This document shows, piece by piece, positions 7,848 to 17,084 of a stretch of DNA of 64,000 nt. The position numbers and the translations under genes were made by a program. The DNA is from Streptomyces roseoverticillatus (GTDB lineage: Bacteria; Actinomycetota; Actinomycetes; Streptomycetales; Streptomycetaceae): assembly GCF_000719265.1 (NCBI RefSeq), contig NZ_JOFL01000019.1, forward strand, positions 220,723-284,722. Reading direction: 5' to 3'. Numbering within the stretch: position 1 is the stretch's first letter; each line of letters opens with the position of its first letter. The notes under the pieces were generated by a model, which ran no database searches, was not told where the DNA came from, and saw only the letters and a list, made by a program, of their open reading frames with translations.

Positions 7848-9596
7848 TCAGTCTCCCCGGCGGGTGAGGGTCGCGTGCGGCTTGCCGCCCTTGGTGTCCT
7901 CGGAGGCGTACGCGAGCTTGCCGTCCGGGGCCGGGGAGAACGTGATCCGCGCGGTCTCGCCGGTGCAGCCGAGCGACGGCTCCCCGTCGGTGGCCTCCTC
8001 CAGGGTGAGCCGGGTGGGGTTGGCGGTGAGGAGCTTGCCCTTGCTGTGGCACTCCAGGACGTTGAGGGCGGAGTAGGTGGTGCGGACGACGTACGTGCCG
8101 GGGGCGCCGTCCTTGATGACCGCGGTCATGGTGCCGTTGGGGGTGCCGTCGTTCTGGACGATCTGTCCTGTCCACGTGCCGAGGAATTTTCCGGGGACCG
8201 TCCCCGTCTCCGTCTTCGAGGCGCCCTCGCCGCCCTTGCCGCCCTTGCCGCCCTCGCCGGGCAGGAGGGTCAGCACGACAGTGGTGACGGCGACTGCGGC
8301 CAGGAGGGCGGTGGCGGCCAGGACTTTCGCCCTCAAACGCCGGGCGGGCTGGGACGTTGCCTGGACGGGCTGAGAGGTTGCCTGGACGGGCTGAGATGTG
8401 GCCCCAGCGGGCCGGGATGTTGCCCGAGCGGGCCGGGTTTCCGCCTGGGCAGGCCCGGAATCCGCCCGGGCAGGCCCGGATTCCGCCGGAGGGCACCCGT
8501 CCTTCGCGAGGCTCACGTCCGCGCGGTCCGCGGCACCGGGCACCCCGGCACCCGTCGTCACGGCGTCCTGCGGGCCCGGCCCGCGGTCCGGAGCGAGGCC
8601 CTGGGCAAGGCCCTGCCCAGGGCCCGGAGCGGCGGCCGCCGCGGGCTCCACGGGCCCCGCCGGAGGCGGCCCCGCCCGGTCCGCGACCGTCGGCGCGCCC
8701 GTCTCCAGGTCCAGCAGCTCCACCGCGCGTCTGCTCACGCGCTCCACCAGCACGCGCGGCAGCCAGCCCGCCCCGACGAGGGCGTCCGCGCCGTCCGGGG
8801 CCAGGGCGGCGGCGATCTCCCGCGGGGCGGGCCGCGCCGCCGGGTCCTTGGCCAGGCAGGACTCCACCAGGGAGCGCGGGTCGCCCGCCAGGGCGGGCCC
8901 GAGGGCGGGCGCCTCGTGGACGACCTTGTAGAGCAGGACCGCCGCGCTGTCGCCGGGGAACGGCGGCTCGCCCGTCGCCGCGTAGGCGAGCACCGCCCCG
9001 AGGGAGAAGACGTCCGCGGCGCCCGTCACCGCATGCCCGAGGATCTGTTCCGGGGCCATGTAACCGGGCGAGCCGACGGAGACGCCGGTCGCGGTCAGTG
9101 ACGCCGTGCCCTCCGTGGCCCGGGCGATGCCGAAGTCGATCAGCCGGGGCCCGTCGAGGGCGAGCAGCACGTTGGACGGCTTGACGTCGCGGTGGACGAG
9201 GCCGAGCGCGTGGACGGCCGCGAGGGCCTGCGCGAGCCCCGCTCCGAGGGCCCGTACGGTCCGCTCCGGCTGGGGGCCGGTGGCGAGGACGGCCTCGGTG
9301 AGGGACGGGCCGGCCACGTAGCCCGTGGCGACCCAGGGCACGGGGGCGTCCGGGTCGGCGTCCAGGACCGGCGCGGTCCACGCCCCGCCCACGCGGCGGG
9401 CCGCCGCCACCTCGCGTCGAAAACGCGCGCGAAATTGGTCATCCAGGGCAAAATGGGGATGCACCACCTTGACGGCCACCGTACGACCGCCGGCGCTGCG
9501 CCCCAGGTACACCCTTCCCATACCGCCCGCGCCCAGCCGCCCGAGCAGCCGGTACACGCCGATGACCTGCGGATCTTCCGCCTGCAAGGGCTCCAT
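7848..9596 (-). CDS. Membrane Ser/Thr protein kinase with extracytoplasmic domain
   Basis: A 582-residue Hanks-type kinase. The glycine loop LGAGGMGRVY is at residues 21-30, the catalytic Lys is K43, HRDVKPSN begins at H135 with D137 as catalytic base, and DFG is at 154-156, so all active-site residues are intact. A Pro/Ala/Thr linker with a tandem ATSQPVQ-type repeat (about 390-418) leads to one membrane helix at 425-446. The outer domain of about 135 residues contains WTGQIVQNDGTPNGTM and two cysteines and may sense a ligand. The start ATG has AAAGG five bases upstream. It lies 52 bases upstream of mqnC on the same strand and diverges from a membrane-anchored hydrolase. Confidence 0.9.
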   Translation of the reverse strand: MEPLQAEDPQVIGVYRLLGRLGAGGMGRVYLGRSAGGRTVAVKVVHPHFALDDQFRARFRREVAAARRVGGAWTAPVLDADPDAPVPWVATGYVAGPSLTEAVLATGPQPERTVRALGAGLAQALAAVHALGLVHRDVKPSNVLLALDGPRLIDFGIARATEGTASLTATGVSVGSPGYMAPEQILGHAVTGAADVFSLGAVLAYAATGEPPFPGDSAAVLLYKVVHEAPALGPALAGDPRSLVESCLAKDPAARPAPREIAAALAPDGADALVGAGWLPRVLVERVSRRAVELLDLETGAPTVADRAGPPPAGPVEPAAAAAPGPGQGLAQGLAPDRGPGPQDAVTTGAGVPGAADRADVSLAKDGCPPAESGPARADSGPAQAETRPARATSRPAGATSQPVQATSQPVQATSQPARRLRAKVLAATALLAAVAVTTVVLTLLPGEGGKGGKGGEGASKTETGTVPGKFLGTWTGQIVQNDGTPNGTMTAVIKDGAPGTYVVRTTYSALNVLECHSKGKLLTANPTRLTLEEATDGEPSLGCTGETARITFSPAPDGKLAYASEDTKGGKPHATLTRRGD

Positions 9597-9758
9597 CGGG
9601 CCTTTCGCCTCCCCCGGCGGGGGCCTGCGGACCCCGATATCGGCCTATGACTCATTTCACGGGGTGCCTCAGGAACCCCCCAGGGCGGTTTCCCCATCCA
9701 CCTGGACGGAACAAACCGTCATGTCCTTCGGGGCAGCAGCAACGTCCGGAGCGGCGCG

Positions 9759-10889
9759 ATGACGTACCAGCAACCAGGGACCTGCCAGTCCTGCGGCCAC
9801 CCCTGCGGCCACGGCCGCGGATCCCGTGGCAAAAAATGGACGATCATCGTGGCGTCCATAGCCGTGGTGGGCCTCATAGCCGCCGGCGTCCTGAACTACT
9901 TCAAGATCGGCCCGTTCTCGGACAAGGGCAAGCCGGTCAGCTTCGGCCAGGAGCAGCCGGGCAACGGCGGCGGCCAGGCCGGCGGCTCGTCCGGCGCGCA
10001 GAAGGCGGACTCCAAGGTCCTGATGCCGACCGGCCCGGCGGCCGAGTTCAAGAACACCAGCACCCTCTCCGACGGCACCCAGGTGGCCGTGACCACCCTG
10101 GACGGCAAGAAGTCCGGCTTCAAGGGCAAGGTGTGGGTCTGGGCGCCCAAGGCGTACAAGGACCCGAAGTTCAAGGACCACGGCTTCCCGGTCCTGATCG
10201 CGCTCCCGGGCGGCCCCGGATTCCCGAACAACTACTGGATGGACGACGGGGGCCTGCACCTCGAGTCGTCCGTCACCAAGTGGTACAACGAGGGCAAGGG
10301 CAAGCCGTTCATCCTGGCGATGCCGGTCCTCAACCCGCAGCCGGACACCGGCGGCCTCTACTGGGACGGCAGTGACATCCCGGGCCAGCCGAAGATGGGC
10401 ACCTGGCTGACCGAGGACGTCCCGGACCTGATCAAGGCCAACTTCCGCACGGTGAAGTCGCGCGACGGCTGGGCGTTCATGGGCTCCTCCTCCGGCGCCT
10501 TCGCGGGCCTGAAGGCCGTCCTGAAGCACCCGGACAAGTTCAAGGCCGTGATCGCGTCCGGCCCGGACATCGTCCCGGACTCGCGGCTGTGGAACGGCCA
10601 CGAGAAGGAGAAGGCCGAGAACAACCCCGAGGTGCTGGCCAAGCAGCTGATCGCCGCGAACAAGCCCGGGACCGACGTCTACCTCGCGTTCCAGTACGGG
10701 ACGAAGGAGTCCAGCGTCATCCCGCACGTGGACAAGTTCATCGCCACCTACGGCAACAAGGGCCCCGTCCACACCCGCCTGCAGAAGATCGAGGGCGGCA
10801 AGCACAACGCCGTGACCTACATCCAGGGCATGGACATGGGCAGCATGCAGTGGATCAGCGAGCAGATGGTCGGCCCCGTCGCCCCGTAA
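9759..10889 (+). CDS. Membrane-anchored alpha/beta hydrolase (esterase-like)
   Basis: A 376-residue protein. The short cytosolic head has CQSCGHPC, a possible metal knuckle. A membrane helix at about residues 27-45 follows, then a Gly-rich linker and an esterase-D-like alpha/beta hydrolase domain. The nucleophile elbow is GSSSG at 242-246, with S244 the likely nucleophile. The acidic residue and His (in the GGKHNAVTY segment near the C-terminus) follow in the usual order. The substrate is unknown; enterochelin esterase and mycolyltransferase relatives share this fold. GGAG lies seven bases before the ATG. It diverges from the kinase gene, sharing a 162-base promoter region, and ends at a strong hairpin. 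Confidence 0.82.
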   Translation: MTYQQPGTCQSCGHPCGHGRGSRGKKWTIIVASIAVVGLIAAGVLNYFKIGPFSDKGKPVSFGQEQPGNGGGQAGGSSGAQKADSKVLMPTGPAAEFKNTSTLSDGTQVAVTTLDGKKSGFKGKVWVWAPKAYKDPKFKDHGFPVLIALPGGPGFPNNYWMDDGGLHLESSVTKWYNEGKGKPFILAMPVLNPQPDTGGLYWDGSDIPGQPKMGTWLTEDVPDLIKANFRTVKSRDGWAFMGSSSGAFAGLKAVLKHPDKFKAVIASGPDIVPDSRLWNGHEKEKAENNPEVLAKQLIAANKPGTDVYLAFQYGTKESSVIPHVDKFIATYGNKGPVHTRLQKIEGGKHNAVTYIQGMDMGSMQWISEQMVGPVAP

Positions 10890-10913
10890 GCCCGCTGCGG
10901 TTCGTTCCAGCCC

Positions 10914-11850
<937 letters not shown>

Positions 11851-12033
11851 CTAGTCCCGGGCCGCCGGGCCGGTGGGGCCGGGGTGTGCTCCGGCCGGGT
11901 GCCCGACCGGGGATCTTTTCCGTCAGGAACACCGGGAAAACCATCCGACAGCGTGATCTTCAACTCCTTCCGCGGGAGAACCTCGCGTGCTAGGCTCGCC
12001 GCAAGTTGCAGTTTGGTTTCCCTTGCAGTACAG

Positions 12034-12072
12034 AGCCTGCGGAGCATGTGACCCGCAGGCTTTTGTAGTTTT
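12034..12072 (+). promoter_or_regulatory. Terminator-like hairpin in the 5' leader of the cold-shock gene
   Basis: A 9-bp perfect stem (12034-12042 AGCCTGCGG with 12053-12061) is followed by TTTGTAGTTTT. It lies about 67 bases upstream of the cold-shock start codon in the sense direction. It looks like an intrinsic terminator or attenuator inside a long untranslated leader. A function in temperature response is inference. Confidence 0.55.
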
Positions 12073-12127
12073 CAGACTTCTCGCAGGTTCTGGAGCAGGG
12101 CAACCCTTTGGGCCCAAGGAGGGCTTT

Positions 12128-12331
12128 ATGGCTACCGGAACCGTGAAGTGGTTCAACGCTGAAAAGGGCTTTGGCTTCATCGCCCAGGACGGCGGGGGCC
12201 CCGACGTCTTCGTTCACTACTCCGCGATCAACGCCTCTGGCTTCCGCTCCCTCGAGGAGAACCAGCAGGTCAACTTCGACGTCACGCAGGGCCCGAAGGG
12301 CCCGCAGGCGGAGAACGTCACCCCGGTCTGA
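12128..12331 (+). CDS. Cold-shock protein (CspA family)
   Basis: A 67-residue single cold-shock domain protein, an RNA chaperone that binds single-stranded nucleic acids. RNP1 is KGFGFIAQD and RNP2 is DVFVHYSAI. The length equals the family standard. The open frame extends further upstream, but the ATG at 12128 is preceded by AAGGAGG at ideal spacing and begins MATGTVKWF, so the longer reading is rejected. It has a 5' leader with a terminator-like hairpin and a strong terminator after the stop, so it is probably monocistronic. Confidence 0.97.
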   Translation: MATGTVKWFNAEKGFGFIAQDGGGPDVFVHYSAINASGFRSLEENQQVNFDVTQGPKGPQAENVTPV

Positions 12332-12389
12332 TCTTCGGATCCCTCCGGTGTGACGCCTTGACCGATCGCGGTCGACGCGCTGTACCCAA

Positions 12390-12436
12390 GGAGCCCGGCC
12401 TTCCGCTTCGGCGGAGGAGCCGGGCTCCTGCCTTTT
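12390..12436 (+). terminator. Terminator of the cold-shock gene
   Basis: The outer stem GGAGCCCGGC (12390-12399) pairs with 12419-12428. The inner stem closes on a TTCG tetraloop (12407-12410). TGCCTTTT follows, so this is a classical intrinsic terminator 58 bases after the stop. Confidence 0.9.
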
Positions 12437-12620
12437 CCCGATCGTTCATGAACTCTTAGCGACTTCTTATCGATCAGTTTCTTTCGTTTTCTTTCGCTCG
12501 GGCGGGGATTCCGATCGCCGCGCGGGCGATCACGGAGGTACGGGCGTTTCGGAGTTTCGTCCGAGGGTTTCGCGACGAGACATGAGTGACCGGACACAAC
12601 TGAACAGTCAGGAGAGCCGC

Positions 12621-13808
12621 ATGCACTTGCGCACGCACCTGCGTTGGCAGCTCCGTACGAAGCAGCTCCGTACAAAAACGTGGGCCGCCGTCGGCACGCT
12701 CGCCGTCTCCCTCGGCCTCGCGGGCACCGCGGGCGCCACCGGGCCCGCACCCGCCCCGGGCGAGATCGTCACCTCCGCCCCCACCTCCTTCCACCCCCTG
12801 CCGGGCCAGCCCACCCGCACCAAGGCGTGGCACATCACCTACCGCTCCACCACCGCCCGGGGCGCCCCGGACGTCGTCTCCGGCACCGTGATCGTCCCCC
12901 AGGACGGCAGAACCGGGCCGCGCCCGCTCGTCACCTACGCCGTCGGCACCGTGGGCCTGGCCGACCAGTGCGCCCCCTCGGCCGGCTTCCCGCGCGGGAC
13001 GACCGTGGAGGGCAACCTCATCCAGCTGCTCACCCTGCGCGGCTGGGCCGTGGCCGTCACCGACTACGAGGGCCTCGGGACGCCCGGCACCCACACGTAC
13101 ACCGTCGGCCGGTCCGAGGGCCACGCCGTCCTCGACGCCGCCCGCGCCGCGCAACGGCTGCCCGGCACGGGACTGTCCGTGGACGGCCCCGTCGGCATCA
13201 TGGGCTACTCGCAGGGCGGCCAGGCCGCCGGCTGGGCGGCCGAGCTGCACGACACGTACGCGCCCGAGCTGAACGTCAAGGGGACGGCGGCCGGCGGCGT
13301 CCCCGCCGACCTCATCAAGGCCGCCGAGTTCAACGACGGCCGCATCGGCGCGGGCCTGGTCCTCATGGCCGCGATCGGGCAGGACGCCGCCTTCCCCGAG
13401 CTGGACCTCGCCTCGTACCTCAACGGCAAGGGCCGGGCCAGGACCGCCTACTTCACCCAGCACTGCGTGGCGGCCGACACCGCCGCGGGCCTGTTCAACC
13501 GGATCTCCGACGTGACCGTCCGCAACCCGCTGCAGCAGCCGGACTGGCAGCGCGTCCTGCGCTCCTCCGACCTCGGCACGCACGTCCCCGACCGTCCCGT
13601 GCACCTCTACCACGGGACGCAGGACGAGCTCGTCCCCTACGACAGCGCCGCGCTGCTGCGCGCCGGCTGGTGCGCGAAGGGCGCCGTGGTGGACTGGAAA
13701 CCCCTGCCGCAGGGCGGGCACGGCTCCAGCCTGCTGGCCGAATCGGTGCCGGCGGCGAACTGGCTGGCGGACCGGTTCGCCGGCAAACCGGCGGCGGGCA
13801 ACTGCTGA
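12621..13808 (+). CDS. Secreted lipase-like alpha/beta hydrolase
   Basis: A 395-residue exported hydrolase of the secretory lipase family. The basic N-terminus with LRT repeats and the hydrophobic stretch TWAAVGTLAVSLGLAGTAGA form a signal peptide, probably cut near residue 40. The nucleophile elbow is GYSQGG with S197, followed by D335 (GTQDEL) and H367 (GGHGSS), a complete triad. The open frame begins 13 codons earlier, but the ATG at 12621 has AGGAG five to six bases upstream and gives the signal peptide directly. It is alone on its strand, convergent with the acyl-CoA ligase gene. The substrate is probably acylglycerols or other esters outside the cell. Confidence 0.87.
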   Translation: MHLRTHLRWQLRTKQLRTKTWAAVGTLAVSLGLAGTAGATGPAPAPGEIVTSAPTSFHPLPGQPTRTKAWHITYRSTTARGAPDVVSGTVIVPQDGRTGPRPLVTYAVGTVGLADQCAPSAGFPRGTTVEGNLIQLLTLRGWAVAVTDYEGLGTPGTHTYTVGRSEGHAVLDAARAAQRLPGTGLSVDGPVGIMGYSQGGQAAGWAAELHDTYAPELNVKGTAAGGVPADLIKAAEFNDGRIGAGLVLMAAIGQDAAFPELDLASYLNGKGRARTAYFTQHCVAADTAAGLFNRISDVTVRNPLQQPDWQRVLRSSDLGTHVPDRPVHLYHGTQDELVPYDSAALLRAGWCAKGAVVDWKPLPQGGHGSSLLAESVPAANWLADRFAGKPAAGNC

Positions 13809-13964
13809 TGCCCCTCCCGTGATGCCCCTCCGGCGGATCGAGGCGTCCGGGCCCGTACCGGCGGCCTCGGATTCCACCGGCCCCCGCCGGCGTGGTGATC
13901 CGCCGTTGCGGCGGCAGGTGTTCCCAAGGCGGAGCCCTCCGTGCGAGCGCTGAGCCGCCCTCGG

Positions 13965-15848
13965 TCAGCGCTCGTACAGCCGCTCCACCTCGTCCGCGAA
14001 GTCCCGGGCGATCACCGCCCGTTTGAGCTTCAGGGACGGCGTGAGGTGGCCGGCGTCCTCCGTGAAGTCGGCGGTCAGGACGGCGAAGCGGCGTATCGAC
14101 TCCGCCCGCGAGACCGACGCGTTCGCGTCGTCCACCGCCGTCTGCAGCTCCGCGAGCAACTCCCCGTCCCGCACCAGCTCCTCCGGCGCCAGCCCCTCCT
14201 TGCGGTGCATGCGCGCCCAGTGGGCGATCCCGTCGGGCTCCAGGGTCAGCAAGGCCGTGATGTACGGGCGGTCGTCGCCGACGACCATGCACTGGCCGAC
14301 GAGCGGGTGCGCGCGCAGCCGGTCCTCCAGGGGCGCGGGGGCGACGTTCTTGCCGGCGGAGGTGACGAGCAGCTCCTTCTTGCGGCCGGTGATGGTGAGG
14401 TAGCCGTCCTCGTCGAGCGCGCCCAGGTCGCCGGTGGGGAACCACTCCCCCGGCGCCGCGGGCACCGCCTCCCCGCGCTCGCCGTCCCAGTAGCCGGCGA
14501 AGACGTGCCCGCCGCGCAGCAGCACCTCGCCGTCCTCCGCGATCCGCACGGCGCCGCCCGGCAGCGGCCAGCCGACGGTGCCGAGGCGGGGGCGGTGCGG
14601 CGGGGTGAGGGTCGCGGCGGCCGTGGTCTCGGTGAGGCCGTAGCCCTCGAAGACGTCGATGCCCGCGCCCACGCAGAAGGCCGCGAGGCGCTCGCCGAGC
14701 GGGGAGCCGCCGCTGATCACGTAGCGGACCCCGCCGCCGAGGGCGGCCCGGATCCGGCGGTAGACCAGCGGGTCGTACAGCGCCCGGGCGATCCGCAGGC
14801 CGGGCCCGGGCCCGGGGCCGCTGCCGTGCCGGCGGGCAAGCTCCGCCTCGCCGTAGCGGCGGGCGGTCCGGGCGGCGCGGTCGAAGGAGTCGGCGCGGCC
14901 CAGCTTCTCGGCGCTCGCGCGGCCGGTGTTGTAGACCTTCTCCAGCACGTAGGGGATAACCAGCAGGAACGTGGGCCGGAAGCCGGCGAGGTCCGCCAGC
15001 AGGTCCTCGGTGCGCAGGGACGGGGCGTGGCCCATGCGGACGCGGGCGCGCATGCAGCCGACGGCGACGGTCCGGCCGAAGACGTGCGAGAGCGGCAGGA
15101 AGAGGAGAGTGGCGGCGGGCTCCTTGCTGACCGCCTTGAAGACGGGGTGCAGCAGCTCGGTGGAGTTGTCGGCCTCGGCGAAGAAGTTGGCGTGGGTGAG
15201 GACGCAGCCCTTGGGGCGGCCGGTGGTGCCCGAGGTGTAGATGAGGGTGGCGACATCGCCGGGGCCACGGGCGGCGCGGGCCTCGGTGACGGCGTCGTCG
15301 GGCAGGCCGCGCCCTGCCGCGACCAGGCGGGGGACGGCGCCGGCGTCGAACTCCCACAGGTGGGCGAGGCCCGGGAGCGCGGCGCGCTCCCCCTCGACCA
15401 GGCGCGTCTGGTCCGGGTCCTCGACGGCGCAGGCGGCGGCGCCGGAGTCCTGCAGGATCCAGCGGACCTGGGAGGCGGAGGAGGTGGGGTAGACGGGGAC
15501 GGTGACCAGCCCGGCGGCCCAGGCGGCGAAGTCCAGCAGCGTCCACTCGTAGCGGGTGCGGGCCATGATGGCGAGCCGGTCGCCGGGCCGCAGCCCGTGG
15601 GCGATCAGGCCCTTGGCGGTGGCGAGCACCTCGGCCGCGAAGGTGGCGGCGCTGACGTCGCGCCAGGTGCCGTCGGGCTGCTTGCGGCTGAGGACGGGGT
15701 CGGCGGGGGCCTCGGCGGCGTTGTCGAAGGGCAGGTCGCCGAGCGAGCCCCGCGCCACGGGCGGGACGAGCGGGGGGAGGGACGCTTCGCGGACGACGCC
15801 GTCGACGAAGGTGACGCGGGGTGGGGCTGCGGTGCGCGGAATGGACAC
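13965..15848 (-). CDS. Long-chain fatty acid-CoA ligase
   Basis: A 627-residue AMP-forming ligase that activates fatty acids with ATP and CoA. Adenylation motifs are IYTSGTTGRPKGC near residue 205, then ISGGSPLG, GYGLTET, WFPTGDLG and GRKKELLVTSAGKNVAP, in the usual order. The GTG start at 15846-15848 has GGGAG about seven bases upstream. A palindrome TACC-AGTC-GGTA lies 21 bases upstream of the start and matches the site in front of the neighbouring TetR gene, so the regulator encoded at 16283-16942 probably represses this gene. The two genes are in the same direction, separated by 434 bases of repeats. Confidence 0.92.
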   Translation of the reverse strand: MSIPRTAAPPRVTFVDGVVREASLPPLVPPVARGSLGDLPFDNAAEAPADPVLSRKQPDGTWRDVSAATFAAEVLATAKGLIAHGLRPGDRLAIMARTRYEWTLLDFAAWAAGLVTVPVYPTSSASQVRWILQDSGAAACAVEDPDQTRLVEGERAALPGLAHLWEFDAGAVPRLVAAGRGLPDDAVTEARAARGPGDVATLIYTSGTTGRPKGCVLTHANFFAEADNSTELLHPVFKAVSKEPAATLLFLPLSHVFGRTVAVGCMRARVRMGHAPSLRTEDLLADLAGFRPTFLLVIPYVLEKVYNTGRASAEKLGRADSFDRAARTARRYGEAELARRHGSGPGPGPGLRIARALYDPLVYRRIRAALGGGVRYVISGGSPLGERLAAFCVGAGIDVFEGYGLTETTAAATLTPPHRPRLGTVGWPLPGGAVRIAEDGEVLLRGGHVFAGYWDGERGEAVPAAPGEWFPTGDLGALDEDGYLTITGRKKELLVTSAGKNVAPAPLEDRLRAHPLVGQCMVVGDDRPYITALLTLEPDGIAHWARMHRKEGLAPEELVRDGELLAELQTAVDDANASVSRAESIRRFAVLTADFTEDAGHLTPSLKLKRAVIARDFADEVERLYER

Positions 15849-15867
15849 GTGCGGCTCCCTACGGGGG

Positions 15868-15882
15868 CTACCAGTCGGTAAG
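15868..15882. promoter_or_regulatory. Putative TetR operator of the acyl-CoA ligase gene
   Basis: CTACCAGTCGGTAAG: TACC and GGTA arms flank four bases, just upstream of the start codon. It has the same TACCNNNNGGTA form as the site upstream of the adjacent TetR gene and resembles actinobacterial fatty-acid regulator sites. Confidence 0.55.
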
Positions 15883-15990
15883 TGGCGGCAATCTACGCCT
15901 CGGGAGCCACACGCTCCAGACCGCCGCCGGTCCGGCCCGGCCGGTATCGGCCGTGCCGGGCGTGGTCCGGCACGGCCGGGCCACTGCGCC

Positions 15991-16136
15991 GTGGCGTTCC
16001 GCCGCCGCGGCGGAAAGGAACTGCCGCGGCAGCGAGGGGTCCCCCTGCGCCGGGCTCGCGGCCCGGCTCGGCACCGCCGGACGGCTGCGTCGTGGCATCC
16101 CGCCGCCGCGGCGGAAAGGGCGGCCCGCGGCAGCGG
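15991..16136. repeat. Two direct copies of a palindromic GC element
   Basis: Copies at about 15991-16034 and 16092-16136 share GTGGC..., then CCGCCGCCGCGGCGGAAAGG, then CCGCGGCAGCG with a small variable centre. Each contains the palindrome CCGCCGCGGCGG. They lie about 100 bases apart and look like a REP-type or small mobile element remnant. Confidence 0.65.
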
Positions 16137-16282
16137 CTTACCCGCGAGGCTCGCAGCACGGCCGAGGCTCGCCCGTTGCCGCGAATGAACTCCCGCCGCA
16201 GCGGCGATGTACCGCGACGGCGGGAGTCCGGCGGCATTGCCGCATGCCTCCAGGCGCCGCCCCCGCTACGGCGCCCGCGGCG

Positions 16283-16942
16283 TCACGCGCCCACGGGGGC
16301 CCAGCGCCGCCCGTGCGTCAGGTTCTCCAGCCCGGTCCACGCGAAGTTCATCAGCGTCGCCGCCGTCTCCCGCTCACAAGCGGCGGCGCCGTCGCGTTCG
16401 TTGGACCAGCCGGCGAGCGACTCGGCCGCGCCCACCAGGGCGTGGGCGAGGCCGGCGACCTCGGTCTCGGGCAGCGGCGCGGTGCAGCCGCTGTCCGCGG
16501 CCGTCTCGGTGATCAGCTGGGTGACCACGTCGACGAGCTGCTGCCGCAGGGCGGCCACTTCCAGGGCGAACGGTTCGCCGTGGGTGCGCGCCTGGCAGTG
16601 CAGGACGGCCCAGCCGTCGGGGTGCGCGGCCGTGTGGGCGAAGAACCCGCGCAGCCCGTTCCACAGCCGCCGGTCGGCGGGCGCCCCCGGGTCCACGGCG
16701 GCCCGCACGGCCGCGATGAGCGCCGCGGCCTCGCGCCGGATGCAGGCGCTGAAGAGGTCTTCCTTCGAGTTCAGGTAGAGATAGACCAAGGGCTTCGACG
16801 CCCCGGCGAGCTCGGCTATCTCGTCCATCGACGCGGCCCGGTACCCGCGCCGGGCGAAGACGGCCACGGCGGCGTCGAGCATCTGGCGCTCGCGCACCTC
16901 CCGCGGCATGCGCTTGGGCCTGGTCTGTGCAGCAGCAGTCAC
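16283..16942 (-). CDS. TetR family transcriptional regulator (fatty-acid type)
   Basis: A 219-residue TetR repressor. The N-terminal helix-turn-helix spans about residues 15-60 (AAVAVFARRGYRAASMDEIA, then LVYLYLNSKEDLF), followed by a ligand domain that contains C-terminal HALVGAAESLAGW. The reading frame has an ATG three codons earlier, but that ATG is fused to the GGAGGG ribosome binding site, so the GTG at 16940-16942 is chosen. A TTACC-GGCA-GGTAA palindrome lies about 30 bases upstream and the same core lies before the acyl-CoA ligase gene. It probably controls itself and the ligase in response to acyl-CoA. The ligand is inference. Confidence 0.88.
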   Translation of the reverse strand: MTAAAQTRPKRMPREVRERQMLDAAVAVFARRGYRAASMDEIAELAGASKPLVYLYLNSKEDLFSACIRREAAALIAAVRAAVDPGAPADRRLWNGLRGFFAHTAAHPDGWAVLHCQARTHGEPFALEVAALRQQLVDVVTQLITETAADSGCTAPLPETEVAGLAHALVGAAESLAGWSNERDGAAACERETAATLMNFAWTGLENLTHGRRWAPVGA

Positions 16943-16972
16943 GACAAACATCCCTCCGCCCCCGTCGTCACG

Positions 16973-16986
16973 TTACCGGCAGGTAA
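16973..16986. promoter_or_regulatory. Putative autoregulatory operator of the TetR gene
   Basis: TTACC-GGCA-GGTAA, with five-base arms, is followed by an overlapping GTAATGTTAC palindrome. It lies 31 bases upstream of the TetR start codon. It shares its core with the site at 15868-15882. Confidence 0.55.
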
Positions 16987-17084
16987 TGTTACGGGGCGGA
17001 GGGATGCGGGGTAGGGCCGTTCGGGCCTTCCCTACGGACGGGTCAGTCAAGATCCCGTCAGCAGCGACCCTCGCACGCCGTCCG

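Larger units (their letters stand above)
15849..16282. other. Repeat-rich intergenic region between acyl-CoA ligase and TetR genes
   Basis: 434 bases without a believable gene. Open frames on both strands are low-complexity Arg/Pro/Ala strings. It contains the ligase operator at 15868-15882, a GCCGTGCCGG...CCGGCACGGC inverted repeat around 15950-15980, and two copies of a palindromic element described separately. Confidence 0.65.

Noticed and set aside
11987..12127. A longer cold-shock protein starting in the leader
   Set aside because: AAGGAGG before the ATG at 12128 and the invariant 67-residue length argue for the short form.
13495..15546. A 683-residue minus-strand frame over the acyl-CoA ligase
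   Set aside because: Arg/Pro/Gly-rich shadow of the ligase gene in the other frame.
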